From contig NZ_QBKR01000006.1 in assembly GCF_003054245.1 (NCBI RefSeq), forward strand, positions 81,482 through 145,481: 64,000 bases of DNA, in the 5' to 3' direction. The position numbers were made by a program, and so were the translations under genes. Below are positions 43,830 to 52,740 of this stretch, piece by piece. Under the pieces are notes generated by a model. That model did not search any database, had not been told where the DNA came from, and saw only the letters and a list, made by a program, of their open reading frames with translations. Numbering within the stretch: the first letter of the stretch is position 1; each line of letters begins with the position of its first letter. Source of the stretch: Melghirimyces profundicolus (GTDB lineage Bacteria > Bacillota > Bacilli > Thermoactinomycetales > DSM-45169).

Positions 43830-45422
43830 ATGATTACTCCTTTGACGCCGCTGGACTGGTACCGACGTGCCCTTAAATATTATCCGGATAAGACAGCTGT
43901 GGTGGATGAAGAAAAGCGATTCACTTATCGGGAATTCGAGAAACGGGTCAATCGCCTTTCAAACGCCCTTTGTCAAGCCGGGATCAAAAACCGGGATCAT
44001 GTAGCCGTGATGCTTCCCAATACCCATCCGATGTTGGAAAGCTTTTACGCCATTACCCAATTGGGAGCCGTCATTGTTCCTGTCAACTATCGGCTGACCG
44101 ACCAAGATGTTGCCTATATTCTGAACCACAGTGACAGTAAATTCCTGATTGTAGATGAGGAGTTTGCTGATAAGGTCCCCCGCGAATGGCCCCCCGCGTT
44201 GGAAAAAGTGATTGTCGTCTCCAATCAAGAAAACCCATCCTCTTTCCTTTCGGGGGTCGATTACGAAGAATTTTTGGCCGGTGCCAGTGATCAACCGATA
44301 CAGGCGGAAATCGACGAAAACCAGATACTCAGCCTGAATTACACCAGCGGCACGACGTCCCGCCCCAAGGGTGTGATGCTAACCCATCGAAACAACTATA
44401 TCAATGCGGCGAATTTCTTGTACCACTTGCGTGTAAAGAATGAAGACCGTTACCTGCACACATTACCGATGTTTCATGTTAATGGATGGGGCGGTGTCTG
44501 GGCCATCACGGCGGCGGGGGGAACGCATGTCTGTCTTCGCAAGGTCGACCCCGAACGCATTTTACGCCTCTTTGACGAAGAGCAAATCACTCTCCTCTGT
44601 GGGGCCCCAACGGTGGTCAACATGATGGTCCATTCTGAAAAAGTTCATGGCGTATCCAAGTCGATTCCGCGCCGAATGGCGACAGCGGGTTCTCCGCCTC
44701 CTGCTGCCGTCATTCAAAAAGCACAAGATCTCTTAGGCTTGGAAATGATCCATGTGTACGGTGCAACAGAAGTTTCCCCGTTTATTCTCTATTGCGAGTG
44801 GAAGAAGGAATTCGATTCGCTTTCGACGGAAAGACAAGTCACCATAAAAGCCCGGCAGGGTGTGGAAATGGCTTTCAATGGAGAAACCAAAGTGGTCCGG
44901 CAAGATCACAATGGTCAGGAAGTCGAATGGAACGGACAGGAGATCGGTGAAATCGTCGCCCGGGGAAATGTGGTGATGGACGGATATTACAAGCAACCTG
45001 AAGAAACGAAAAAAGCCATTCGGAATGGATGGTATCACACTGGCGACCTCGCCGTCGTTCATCCCGACGGGTACATCGAGATACTGGACCGGCTCAAAGA
45101 CATTATCATTTCCGGCGGCGAAAATATCTCCTCCACTGAGGTGGAAGGAGTCCTTTACAAGCATCCCGGGATCATGGAAGTCGCCGTAATCGCGGTACCT
45201 CACGAAAAATGGGGTGAGACTCCAAAGGCTATGGTGGTGCGGAAGGATGGTGCTGATGTGACGGAAGCGGAACTGATTGATTACTGTCGCGAACGGATGG
45301 CACACTTTAAAGCACCTAAGTCGGTGGAGTTCGTTGAATCGCTCCCGAAGACAGCCACCGGAAAAATACAAAAATTCAAACTGAGAGAGCAATATTGGAG
45401 CGGAAGGATCAAGGTCAACTAG
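43830..45422 (+). CDS. Long-chain-type acyl-CoA synthetase
   Basis: A 530-residue ANL ligase, FadD-like. LNYTSGTTSRPKGVMLTHRN is the P-loop, HVYGATEVSPF the A5 motif, WYHTGDLAVVHPDGYIEI and KDIIISGGENISS the hinge region, and TATGKIQKF the catalytic Lys. ATG 43830 sits 4 nt behind GGGGGAGA; the ATG at 43806 has no site. Its promoter region holds a cre-like site and the right end of repeat copy h. Confidence 0.92.
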   Translation: MITPLTPLDWYRRALKYYPDKTAVVDEEKRFTYREFEKRVNRLSNALCQAGIKNRDHVAVMLPNTHPMLESFYAITQLGAVIVPVNYRLTDQDVAYILNHSDSKFLIVDEEFADKVPREWPPALEKVIVVSNQENPSSFLSGVDYEEFLAGASDQPIQAEIDENQILSLNYTSGTTSRPKGVMLTHRNNYINAANFLYHLRVKNEDRYLHTLPMFHVNGWGGVWAITAAGGTHVCLRKVDPERILRLFDEEQITLLCGAPTVVNMMVHSEKVHGVSKSIPRRMATAGSPPPAAVIQKAQDLLGLEMIHVYGATEVSPFILYCEWKKEFDSLSTERQVTIKARQGVEMAFNGETKVVRQDHNGQEVEWNGQEIGEIVARGNVVMDGYYKQPEETKKAIRNGWYHTGDLAVVHPDGYIEILDRLKDIIISGGENISSTEVEGVLYKHPGIMEVAVIAVPHEKWGETPKAMVVRKDGADVTEAELIDYCRERMAHFKAPKSVEFVESLPKTATGKIQKFKLREQYWSGRIKVN

Positions 45423-45450
45423 TCGATCCTTTGATGGGATATAAATAAAA

Positions 45451-45470
45451 AGGCCTTGGGAGAAGGCCAA
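45451..45470 (-). terminator. Hairpin with minus-strand U-tail
   Basis: GGCCTT-loop-AAGGCC followed on the minus strand by TTTTTATTT. It is a second stop behind the MurF-like gene after the hairpin at 45550. Confidence 0.55.
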
Positions 45471-45549
45471 GCTTGGGAAGCAGCCGTGAAGAAAATGACC
45501 GGGCTTCCCGCGACGATGATTGGTATGGTGGACAGAGGCTGCAATGATG

Positions 45550-45583
45550 AAACACCCCGGCTTTTCAAAGTCCGGGGTGTTTT
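45550..45583. terminator. Bidirectional terminator between convergent genes
   Basis: AAACACCCCGG/CCGGGGTGTTT, a strong stem with A and T flanks, placed between the + ligase (ends 45422) and the - MurF-like gene (ends 45593). Confidence 0.85.
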
Positions 45584-45592
45584 CAAGCCCGA

Positions 45593-46777
45593 TCATTTCA
45601 GTGGATTACTGGCTCCTCTCCTCGATCCGGGTTCACTATTTTTTAGTCTGGCTTTTATACTGGGCCATTTTGGTGAAAAACGAAGATAATGTACAGCAAC
45701 AAATTCAGAAGTCACCTTCATTTTCATCCGGTGGGAGCCCTTGACCAGTATGGTCATATTAGATTTGCAGATCTTTTTTAACTTTTTATGCAGTTTACTT
45801 CGCTCTGTAAATGAATGTACTTTTGCAGAGGGGAATCCGTGTTTGATAGCAGCTTTGCCAATTTTCTTGGCCTTTTTTCCGTATGTGTAAATAGTATCCA
45901 CATTATTTTTAGCCAAATAACGTCCAACTTCTTCATGTCCTTTTGAAGAGTGCTTCCCTAACTCCAACATACTTCCCAAAACGATAATCTTCTTTTTTTT
46001 GCCCAGTTTAACGAGCACATCTACAGCTGCTTTTACGGATTGGGGATTGGCGTTAAAGCTATCATCGATAAGCAGAGATTGATTGGTTAACGGAATCACT
46101 TGTAGTCTACGACTGGGTAATTTACATTTTTTTAAGCCTGATCGAATGTCTTTGGGAGAAAAGTTTAGACGATGAGCAATGGCGATGGCAAACAATGCAT
46201 TAATAACGTTATGATCTCCAAACGCGGGGATAAAAAAATTCTCTCTTTTTCTATTTAATTTCACTTCAAAACTCATTCCATTGTTTCTATACTTTATATT
46301 TGTTGCCCGGTAATCTGCGATGTTTTGGATTCCGACTGTGATCTTTTTACCTTTGAAGTTCCTGGTTTGTAACAGTTTAGAGTTCTTGTCATCCTTATTG
46401 ATGAGTAATGTTCCCTTTGGTTGCATATATTTGATCAGTGCAGATTTAGATTTGGCAATGGATTGAATGCTATTTCCGAGCTTACCATAATGAGCAGTCC
46501 CTATATTTGTAATGACACTAATATTAGGTTTAATATAACGAAAATGCCTTTTTCCAGGCGCTCGTCCAAGACCCATTTCTAAGACAACTGCTTTATGGGA
46601 AGCGTTAATTTTTTTGGCGTAATTCTTCGTATGACTTGGCAGATTTCTGTTATGCTTTGTCGATAAAATTCTTTTCCATTTTCTTTTTAAAATTGAGTAA
46701 ACAAACTCCCTCGTCGTTGACTTCCCGGCACTTCCTGTAATGGCAATGGTGGGGATCTTTGGGGATATAGGTTTCAT
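45593..46777 (-). CDS. MurF-like Mur ligase
   Basis: A 394-residue ATP-dependent amide ligase of the Mur family: P-loop IAITGSAGKSTTREFV, VVLEMGLGRAPGKRHF, ISVITNIGTAHYGKLG, IPAFGDHNVINALFAI and DDSFNANPQSVKAAVDVL (the MurF-type DxxNANP). Unlike canonical MurF it lacks the N-terminal uridine-binding domain and is extremely Lys-rich. This resembles the MurF-like proteins encoded near spore-coat cotS-type genes, so a spore-envelope role is more likely than vegetative peptidoglycan synthesis. ATG 46775-46777 has GGGGAGGT upstream. Confidence 0.82.
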   Translation of the reverse strand: MKPISPKIPTIAITGSAGKSTTREFVYSILKRKWKRILSTKHNRNLPSHTKNYAKKINASHKAVVLEMGLGRAPGKRHFRYIKPNISVITNIGTAHYGKLGNSIQSIAKSKSALIKYMQPKGTLLINKDDKNSKLLQTRNFKGKKITVGIQNIADYRATNIKYRNNGMSFEVKLNRKRENFFIPAFGDHNVINALFAIAIAHRLNFSPKDIRSGLKKCKLPSRRLQVIPLTNQSLLIDDSFNANPQSVKAAVDVLVKLGKKKKIIVLGSMLELGKHSSKGHEEVGRYLAKNNVDTIYTYGKKAKKIGKAAIKHGFPSAKVHSFTERSKLHKKLKKICKSNMTILVKGSHRMKMKVTSEFVAVHYLRFSPKWPSIKARLKNSEPGSRRGASNPLK

Positions 46778-47322
46778 TACTTTAACCTCCCCTGAGTGGA
46801 TATTAACTATACTATTAATGGCGAGAAGACTTGTATAGTGAAGGGCCCAACCTTTTTTAAAAAAGGCTTTCTTACAAACCAAATACCTATGATTCATCCT
46901 GAATGTTAAATAGTAGCAATGATCAGTGGAGCGACCGGTGCGGTGTAGAAGATCTTCCCGAGTCCGCGGGGGTTTTGTGGGCAAGGAAAAAAACCGATCA
47001 AATTAAATAGAGGCCCGGAAGGCCTCAATTCCAAATAAATGGTATCTACTTTGCGGTAATCGGAAGCCATGCTCCTTCTACCCCTACTTCTTCCCGAATC
47101 GTTCAAAGAGCCGTATGACCTGAACAAACACGCCGGGGACAGATTTATGAATATTTTCGTGAACTTAATTCTACTCAAGAGGGGTGTGAATGGCTCTTTT
47201 CATTACCCGGCCAACTCAATTTTACACAGTACACTGGACTCTAATTCGAACGAAAGGCATCCAGTGTCGGAGAAGAAAAGGCCGTTGCGTCAAAAGATGG
47301 CTGAATTTGATGGCCTTCATAC
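46778..47322. other. Gap without a recognised gene
   Basis: Contains a hairpin GAGGCC/GGCCTC near 47006-47022 and short + strand frames (for example LLLPESFKEPYDLNKHAGD) that I cannot assign. The AT content is higher than around it. Confidence 0.4.
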
Positions 47323-48005
47323 CCTTTTTTCCTCTAAAGGATGATGGGATTCTGCTTGTGAGATCCCGTTCAAAGCCTGCTCTTGATAGAACCTGAAAAA
47401 GGTGCGGCAGAAAAGGGCGATGACCCGGTTGGCCGGGATATCGGACCCTCCTTGCATCTCGGACATGAACTGGGCTCCGATACCGAAATCCCCATCCACC
47501 CCATCCTTACAATGCATTCGAATCCGTTCCAATTCCGGGAAATCATCATCGGGAAACCGTTCCAACAGTGCGATCAAGCCATCGGTTCATGCCAGTGGAC
47601 AGGTGATCCCGAATTCGCCGAGTTCGTTGATCAACAAACGCTTCACAAAGCTTTCCCATGGGACCGTCTCTTCTGAAAATAAGGCTTCCGAAAAGATCTC
47701 TTTCTCCAACGTTTCGGTCTCGCCGGATCCGGTGGTTGAAGGCATCGTAATGAAGTAATGACGGGGCGGAATGACTTCCTCGGTCAACCAATTTCCTCCA
47801 ACGGGAAGATACCTTGGGAGAAAAGGGCGGACAATCGTTCGTCCATTTTTTCGCCACAGTAATAAAGCACCAGTTTTCGTAAAAAGGGGTCATCCCGGTA
47901 AAAGTCCACCCGTTCTCGCTCTTCCACAAAGGGATCGAAGGAATAGGAGGGGGGCATCACGATCTTCACTCCTTTGAACGGAAACACATTGATTTGGATT
48001 TCCAT
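47323..48005 (-). pseudogene. AidB-type acyl-CoA dehydrogenase, frameshifted and truncated
   Basis: N-terminal part of a large acyl-CoA dehydrogenase of the AidB group scattered over three frames: FYRDDPFLRKLVLYYCGEKM, then HYFITMPSTTGSGETETLEK and FVKRLLINELGEFGITCPLA, then FGIGAQFMSEMQGGSDIPAN. At least two frameshifts occur (near 47785 and 47590) and the C-terminal 350 or so residues, including the FAD and catalytic regions, are gone. It ends the Atu-like operon and may once have been its last gene. Confidence 0.72.
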
Positions 48006-48077
48006 CCCCATTGTTCTGTTACTAGACGGTAATCCAATCATTTTGCAAATCTTGTCTACGTACCAATTCGACCTCTT

Positions 48078-48509
48078 CTACCTCTTATTCAACAACACTT
48101 TGATCGTCCCGGTGATCACCGTTTCACCGGTCTGTTTTTTCACTTCTTGTTTCGCAGTCAGGACCCCCGTGCCGTTCCCTTTGTCTTGCATCTCTTCCAC
48201 TGTCATCTCCACATGGATGGTATCCCCGATGAAGGTGGGATTGGTAAACCGGACTTGATCCATCCCATAAAAAGCAACCACAATACCTGGCTCAAAAATT
48301 TGCAATCCCGATGCTGCGGACAGTACCAGCATCCCATGGGCAATCCGTTGTTTAAAAGGTGTCGTTTTTGCATATTCAACATCCGTGTGAAGCGAGTACC
48401 AATCTCCACTGAACCCTGCAAAATTAACGATATCCGCTTCTGTAACCGTTCGCCCTTTCGAGTGCCACCTTTCACCTATTTCGTAATCATCAAAATACTT
48501 TTTAAACAT
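48078..48509 (-). CDS. MaoC-like enoyl-CoA hydratase
   Basis: A 143-residue hot-dog-fold dehydratase. The R-hydratase motif appears as NFAGFSGDWYSLHTDVEYA with catalytic Asp and His, followed by IAHGMLVLS. It would hydrate a trans-2-enoyl-CoA in the beta-oxidation-like pathway of this operon. AGGAG precedes ATG, and the start overlaps the ligase stop by 8 nt, so it is cotranslated. Confidence 0.9.
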   Translation of the reverse strand: MFKKYFDDYEIGERWHSKGRTVTEADIVNFAGFSGDWYSLHTDVEYAKTTPFKQRIAHGMLVLSAASGLQIFEPGIVVAFYGMDQVRFTNPTFIGDTIHVEMTVEEMQDKGNGTGVLTAKQEVKKQTGETVITGTIKVLLNKR

Positions 48510-50043
48510 GACTCGTGGCTCCTTTTTTGTGTTGTTTTCTTAACTCGGTCTTTAATACTTTGCCTGTGGTATTCCGGGGCAGCGACTCCATGATTTCGAT
48601 TTGCTTCGGTATTTTAAAACGGGCAAGCTTCCCATCGCAGAATTTCTGAATGTCTTCCAGACTCATCGGTTCATCTGAATCTTTAAGGGCAATGTGAGCT
48701 TTTACGGATTCGCCCCATTTTTCATCAGGATATCCGACAACGGCCACTTCTTTGATATTGGGATGCCGGAATAAAACTTGCTCGACCTCCACCGGGTATA
48801 CGTTCTCACCTCCGGTAATGATCATGTCTTTTTTGCGGTCCACAATATACATAAAACCCTCATCATCCTGTTTGGCAAGATCCCCCGTGTAAAACCAGCC
48901 GTCTTTGATTGCTTCCTTCGTGGCGATCGGCTGGTTCCAATAGCCGGCAAAAATGTTGGGCCCTTTCACGAGAAGCTCTCCAACCTCACCGACAGGGATC
49001 TCGTTGTCGTACGCATCGACAATTTTAACGTCCGTGTGGATCGGCGGTTTTCCGACCGAACCGTTCTTGCGAAGGCTGTTTTCAGCATCCAGCAAACATA
49101 CGAAGGGTGCCGTTTCCGTCAATCCAAAACCTTCATAGAACGGAATGTTTCGTTTCTGGAAAAATTCAATCACGGTAATCGGACAAGGTGCACCGCCCGA
49201 AATATTAAACCTTAAGGTACTTAAATCGTAATCATCGAATTTCGGAAACTGAGTCATCGCAAGCCACATGGCCGGAACAAGAAACAGGGTGGTGACGCTT
49301 TCTTTTTGAATCGTTTCAAGCGTTGCTTGCGGGGCAAATTGATCCTCCAACACAACGGTACCGCCTTTATATAACGTCGGGGTGGTAAAAACATTCATGC
49401 CCCCAATATGGAAAAGCGGAGCGACCGTGAACGTGATGTCATCTTCATTCATCGGCAAAAAGTTGATGACATTGACGGCATTCCATAACGTGTTGCCGTG
49501 GGTCAGCATGGCTCCCTTCGGTTTCCCGGTTGTTCCCGACGTGTACATCATCATATGAAGGTCCTCAAGCCGAACTTCATATGCCGGCTCATCGTCATTT
49601 GCCCCGGCAAGCAATTGTTCATAATGGGCTTCATCCTGATTGGATGAATCACCCACTTGTATAAAATGATGAATATGTTTCATCCGCTCACGAAGTCCTT
49701 CTGCGATGGCACGGAGTCTTTCGTCATAGATGAAAATCGCACCACCGGAGTCGCGAACGATATATTCGACTTCATCGACGCTCAAACGGAAGTTGATCGG
49801 GACAAAGATCGCACCCATTTTTGCGCAGGCAAACATCGCTTCCAATAATTCATTGGTGTTGAATAGCAGGGCGTTGACTCGATCCCCCTTTCGAACCCCG
49901 AGTTCAACGAGAGCATTGGCTAAACGATTGACTCGATCATTAAATTCGCGGTAAGTGAAGCATTTGTCTTTATGGATGATGGCCGGCTTTTCTTGGTTTC
50001 GGTCACAATGTTTCACCAACCATGATCCGATGCCGTTCAACAT
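48502..50043 (-). CDS. Acyl-CoA synthetase of the Atu-like operon
   Basis: A 513-residue ANL ligase: MYTSGTTGKPKGAMLTHGN, EGFGLTETAPFVCLLD, WFYTGDLAKQDDEGFMYI, RKKDMIITGGENVYPVE and the C-terminal NTTGKVLKTEL. It activates the pathway acid to its CoA thioester, the role of AtuH in citronellol degraders (by analogy). Lies 18 bp behind an acyl-CoA dehydrogenase and overlaps maoC. Confidence 0.92.
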   Translation of the reverse strand: MLNGIGSWLVKHCDRNQEKPAIIHKDKCFTYREFNDRVNRLANALVELGVRKGDRVNALLFNTNELLEAMFACAKMGAIFVPINFRLSVDEVEYIVRDSGGAIFIYDERLRAIAEGLRERMKHIHHFIQVGDSSNQDEAHYEQLLAGANDDEPAYEVRLEDLHMMMYTSGTTGKPKGAMLTHGNTLWNAVNVINFLPMNEDDITFTVAPLFHIGGMNVFTTPTLYKGGTVVLEDQFAPQATLETIQKESVTTLFLVPAMWLAMTQFPKFDDYDLSTLRFNISGGAPCPITVIEFFQKRNIPFYEGFGLTETAPFVCLLDAENSLRKNGSVGKPPIHTDVKIVDAYDNEIPVGEVGELLVKGPNIFAGYWNQPIATKEAIKDGWFYTGDLAKQDDEGFMYIVDRKKDMIITGGENVYPVEVEQVLFRHPNIKEVAVVGYPDEKWGESVKAHIALKDSDEPMSLEDIQKFCDGKLARFKIPKQIEIMESLPRNTTGKVLKTELRKQHKKGATSHV

Positions 50044-50060
50044 TTGAACATCGCCTCCTG

Positions 50061-51218
50061 TTATTCATTACTCACAATACCCAATCGCTTCACCAGGATT
50101 TCGTTCATAATTTGCGTCGTCCCTCCGCCAATGGATTGAATCCGGGCATCCCGCCAATAACGTTGAACCGGATATTCCATCATATAACCGTTGCCACCGT
50201 GAATTTGAAGAGCTTGATCACAAACTCTGCTCACCATTTCACCTGCGTATGCTTTGGCCATTGTGGCTTCGGTCGTCACGTCTTTTCCCCGGTTGCACAA
50301 ATAGACCGCACGATAGGTCATGTTTTTCGCTTTTTCAATATCAACGGCCATGTCGACCATCTTATGTCTGAGTACTTGGAACCGATGGAGGGATCGTCCG
50401 AATTGAGTGCGCTCTTTACTGTAACGAATGGCGTCATCCAGCGCTTTCTCAGCGAGAGCCACACTGGTCAAAGCCATCATAATCCGTTCCCACTGGAAAT
50501 TCGTCATCATGTATTGAAAACCATGATTCTCTTCACCGATTCGATTTTCTTTTGGCACTTTCACATTTTCAAAGTACAATTCTCCTGTATCGGATGCGCG
50601 CCAACCCAGTTTATCCAGTTTCTTGCCGGCCGAGAACCCTTCCCAACTCCTCTCCACGATGAACAAACTGATGTTTCGATGTTTTGGACCGTCACTTGTC
50701 TTTGCTGCCACTACCACGTAGTCAGCCTGAACGCCATTGGTGATAAACGTTTTTGAACCGTTCAGAACATAATGGTCGCCTCTCTTTTCCGCCCGGGTTG
50801 AAATGGAAGCAACATCACTCCCGGCACCGGGTTCGGTAATTCCCAAAGCTGCGATCCTTTTGCCCTGAATCGCGGGTTCCAAATATTTTTTCTTTTGTTC
50901 ATGATTCCCGAATCGCCAGACAGGAGTCATAGCAATGCCGATATGCGCACCGATGGCTGCGCCGATTCCACTGGAACCGCACTTGGTGAGCTCCTCCAGA
51001 AATACAGCCTCAGTGATGAAATCCATCCCGCCTCCACCATATTCCTCAGGAAACTTGATTCCCAAATACCCAAGTTCCCCTGACCGTTCAAATAAACTCC
51101 GCGGTACTTCCCCGGCTTCTTCCCATTCTTCCACATGAGGAACGACTTCTTTATCCACAAATTTTCTCACGGTTTTTCGGAACATTTCATGCTCTTCATT
51201 AAACATCCAATGGGACAT
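50061..51218 (-). CDS. Acyl-CoA dehydrogenase
   Basis: A 385-residue FAD enzyme with normal domain order: an all-alpha N-terminal domain, ALGITEPGAGSDVASISTRA (first acyl-CoA dehydrogenase signature), NGSKTFITNG, RTQFGRSLHRFQ, and QIHGGNGYMMEYPVQRYWRD (second signature). It oxidises an acyl-CoA at C2-C3. GGAGGTGG precedes ATG. It is a close paralogue of the gene just upstream; the pair probably handles different chain lengths or branched esters. Confidence 0.94.
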   Translation of the reverse strand: MSHWMFNEEHEMFRKTVRKFVDKEVVPHVEEWEEAGEVPRSLFERSGELGYLGIKFPEEYGGGGMDFITEAVFLEELTKCGSSGIGAAIGAHIGIAMTPVWRFGNHEQKKKYLEPAIQGKRIAALGITEPGAGSDVASISTRAEKRGDHYVLNGSKTFITNGVQADYVVVAAKTSDGPKHRNISLFIVERSWEGFSAGKKLDKLGWRASDTGELYFENVKVPKENRIGEENHGFQYMMTNFQWERIMMALTSVALAEKALDDAIRYSKERTQFGRSLHRFQVLRHKMVDMAVDIEKAKNMTYRAVYLCNRGKDVTTEATMAKAYAGEMVSRVCDQALQIHGGNGYMMEYPVQRYWRDARIQSIGGGTTQIMNEILVKRLGIVSNE

Positions 51219-51230
51219 CCTTCCACCTCC

Positions 51231-52382
51231 TTAATTTTCGAGTCCGAGTTGTTTTGAAATGATTTCTTTCATAATTTCATCCGTTCCGGCACCGATCCGG
51301 TACAACCGGGTATCACGCCAGATTCGTTGAACCGGATATTCCATCATGTATCCGTTTCCACCGAATATTTGCAAAGCACGGTCCGCCACCCAATGCGCCA
51401 TTTGCGCTGTCGCCAATTTAACCATTGAAATTTCTTTGCCCGGGACTTCCCCTTTTGAAAATCGATAAGCCGTCGCATAGGTCATTTCCCTGCACAATTC
51501 GATTTCCGTTTTCATTTCCGCCAACAAATGAGCGATCACCTGGTAATGACCGATCGGCTGATTAAATTGCTTCCGTGTTTTTGCGTATTGGTACGCTTGC
51601 TCATAAGCAAACTCAGCCATTCCGATTGCACCTGCCGCTGCAATCATTCGTTCCCCTTGCAGTTCCCACATAATTTGAGAAAAACCGCTGCCTTCTTCCC
51701 CAAGCAAATGATCGTATGGAACCCGAACATCATCAAAAATTAACTCGGCGGTATCGGAGGAACGCATCCCCACTTTTTTTAACTTCCGGCTTACTGAAAC
51801 ACCCGGGCGGTCCAGTTCAACAAGGATCAGACTGATTCCTTTGTACGGATCTTCCGATGTTCTGGTGACCAGCGTGACAAAATCGGCTCTTGGGCCATTG
51901 GTAATGAACATCTTGGTTCCATTGATCACCCATTCATCGCCTTCTCTTTTCGCACGCGTTTCAATCGAAGCGACGTCGGAACCATGATTGGGTTCCGTGA
52001 TTCCAATGGCTGCGAGTTTTTTGCCCTGAATGGCCGGCTTTAAAAAACGTTCTTTTTGCTCATCGTTCCCAAACTGCAAAATCGGCGGGGTCGACATCTC
52101 GGTTTGCACCGCAACCGCCATCGGAAATCCGCCGCAACCGCAGCGTGCCAATTCTTCCGCAAAAACCACACCTGCAAAATAATCCCATCCCTGCCCGCCC
52201 ACTTCCTTCGGATATCGTAAACCGAGAAATCCCAGTTCACCCATTCTTTCTAAGATGTCCCGGGGAAATTCGCCGGCTTTTTCCCATTCCTCAACGTAAG
52301 GAGTCACTTCTTTGTCCACAAATTTTCGGATGGTTCTTCGCAGCTGTTCATGTTCCTCTGTCAGGTAAGGTTCATAGACCAC
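51231..52382 (-). CDS. Acyl-CoA dehydrogenase (paralogue)
   Basis: A 383-residue acyl-CoA dehydrogenase: AIGITEPNHGSDVASIETRA, NGTKMFITNG, RKQFNQPIGHYQ and QIFGGNGYMMEYPVQRIWRD. It starts at GTG (52380-52382) with GAGGTG 7 nt upstream, overlapping the end of the small AtuA-C gene. By position it corresponds to AtuD, the citronellyl-CoA dehydrogenase of terpene degraders; the actual substrate is unknown. Confidence 0.93.
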   Translation of the reverse strand: MVYEPYLTEEHEQLRRTIRKFVDKEVTPYVEEWEKAGEFPRDILERMGELGFLGLRYPKEVGGQGWDYFAGVVFAEELARCGCGGFPMAVAVQTEMSTPPILQFGNDEQKERFLKPAIQGKKLAAIGITEPNHGSDVASIETRAKREGDEWVINGTKMFITNGPRADFVTLVTRTSEDPYKGISLILVELDRPGVSVSRKLKKVGMRSSDTAELIFDDVRVPYDHLLGEEGSGFSQIMWELQGERMIAAAGAIGMAEFAYEQAYQYAKTRKQFNQPIGHYQVIAHLLAEMKTEIELCREMTYATAYRFSKGEVPGKEISMVKLATAQMAHWVADRALQIFGGNGYMMEYPVQRIWRDTRLYRIGAGTDEIMKEIISKQLGLEN

Positions 52383-52740
52383 TCGGGTTCACCTCATGAT
52401 GGTTCCGTTTTTCCATGAGAGCATCCGGCACTTCGATTTCAAAACGAAGCAGATTGGAGCTGAAGCATTTACCCAAGTTGTCCACCCGAATGGAGGCGGA
52501 GCCACCTCCATCCAACGCATCCATACAGACGAAATTGAATGCATGGATATTCGGCAATTCATATCGGATGACTTCCCCATTCACGAGCCCCTCAAAATGA
52601 CTTTTTACTTTTTCCGACGTCACTTTTTCTTTGAAAATTTCGTAATATTCCTCGTCAGGGGCAAAAAGCCCGATGTTCACTTTGTTTCCCTTATCCCCAC
52701 ACCGTGCTTGTGCCACTTCTCTTAATTGGATCCTTGGCAT
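52372..52740 (-). CDS. AtuA C-terminal domain protein
   Basis: A 122-residue protein equivalent to the C-terminal domain of longer AtuA proteins: IQLREVAQARCGDKGNKVNI (the ARxGDKGN hallmark), VNGEVIRYELPNIHAFNFV and GGGSASIRVDNLGK. Here it is a separate gene whose ATG, behind GAGGTGGGG, lies inside the end of the AtuA N-terminal gene (19-nt overlap). The two products presumably form one complex. Confidence 0.88.
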   Translation of the reverse strand: MPRIQLREVAQARCGDKGNKVNIGLFAPDEEYYEIFKEKVTSEKVKSHFEGLVNGEVIRYELPNIHAFNFVCMDALDGGGSASIRVDNLGKCFSSNLLRFEIEVPDALMEKRNHHEVNPSGL

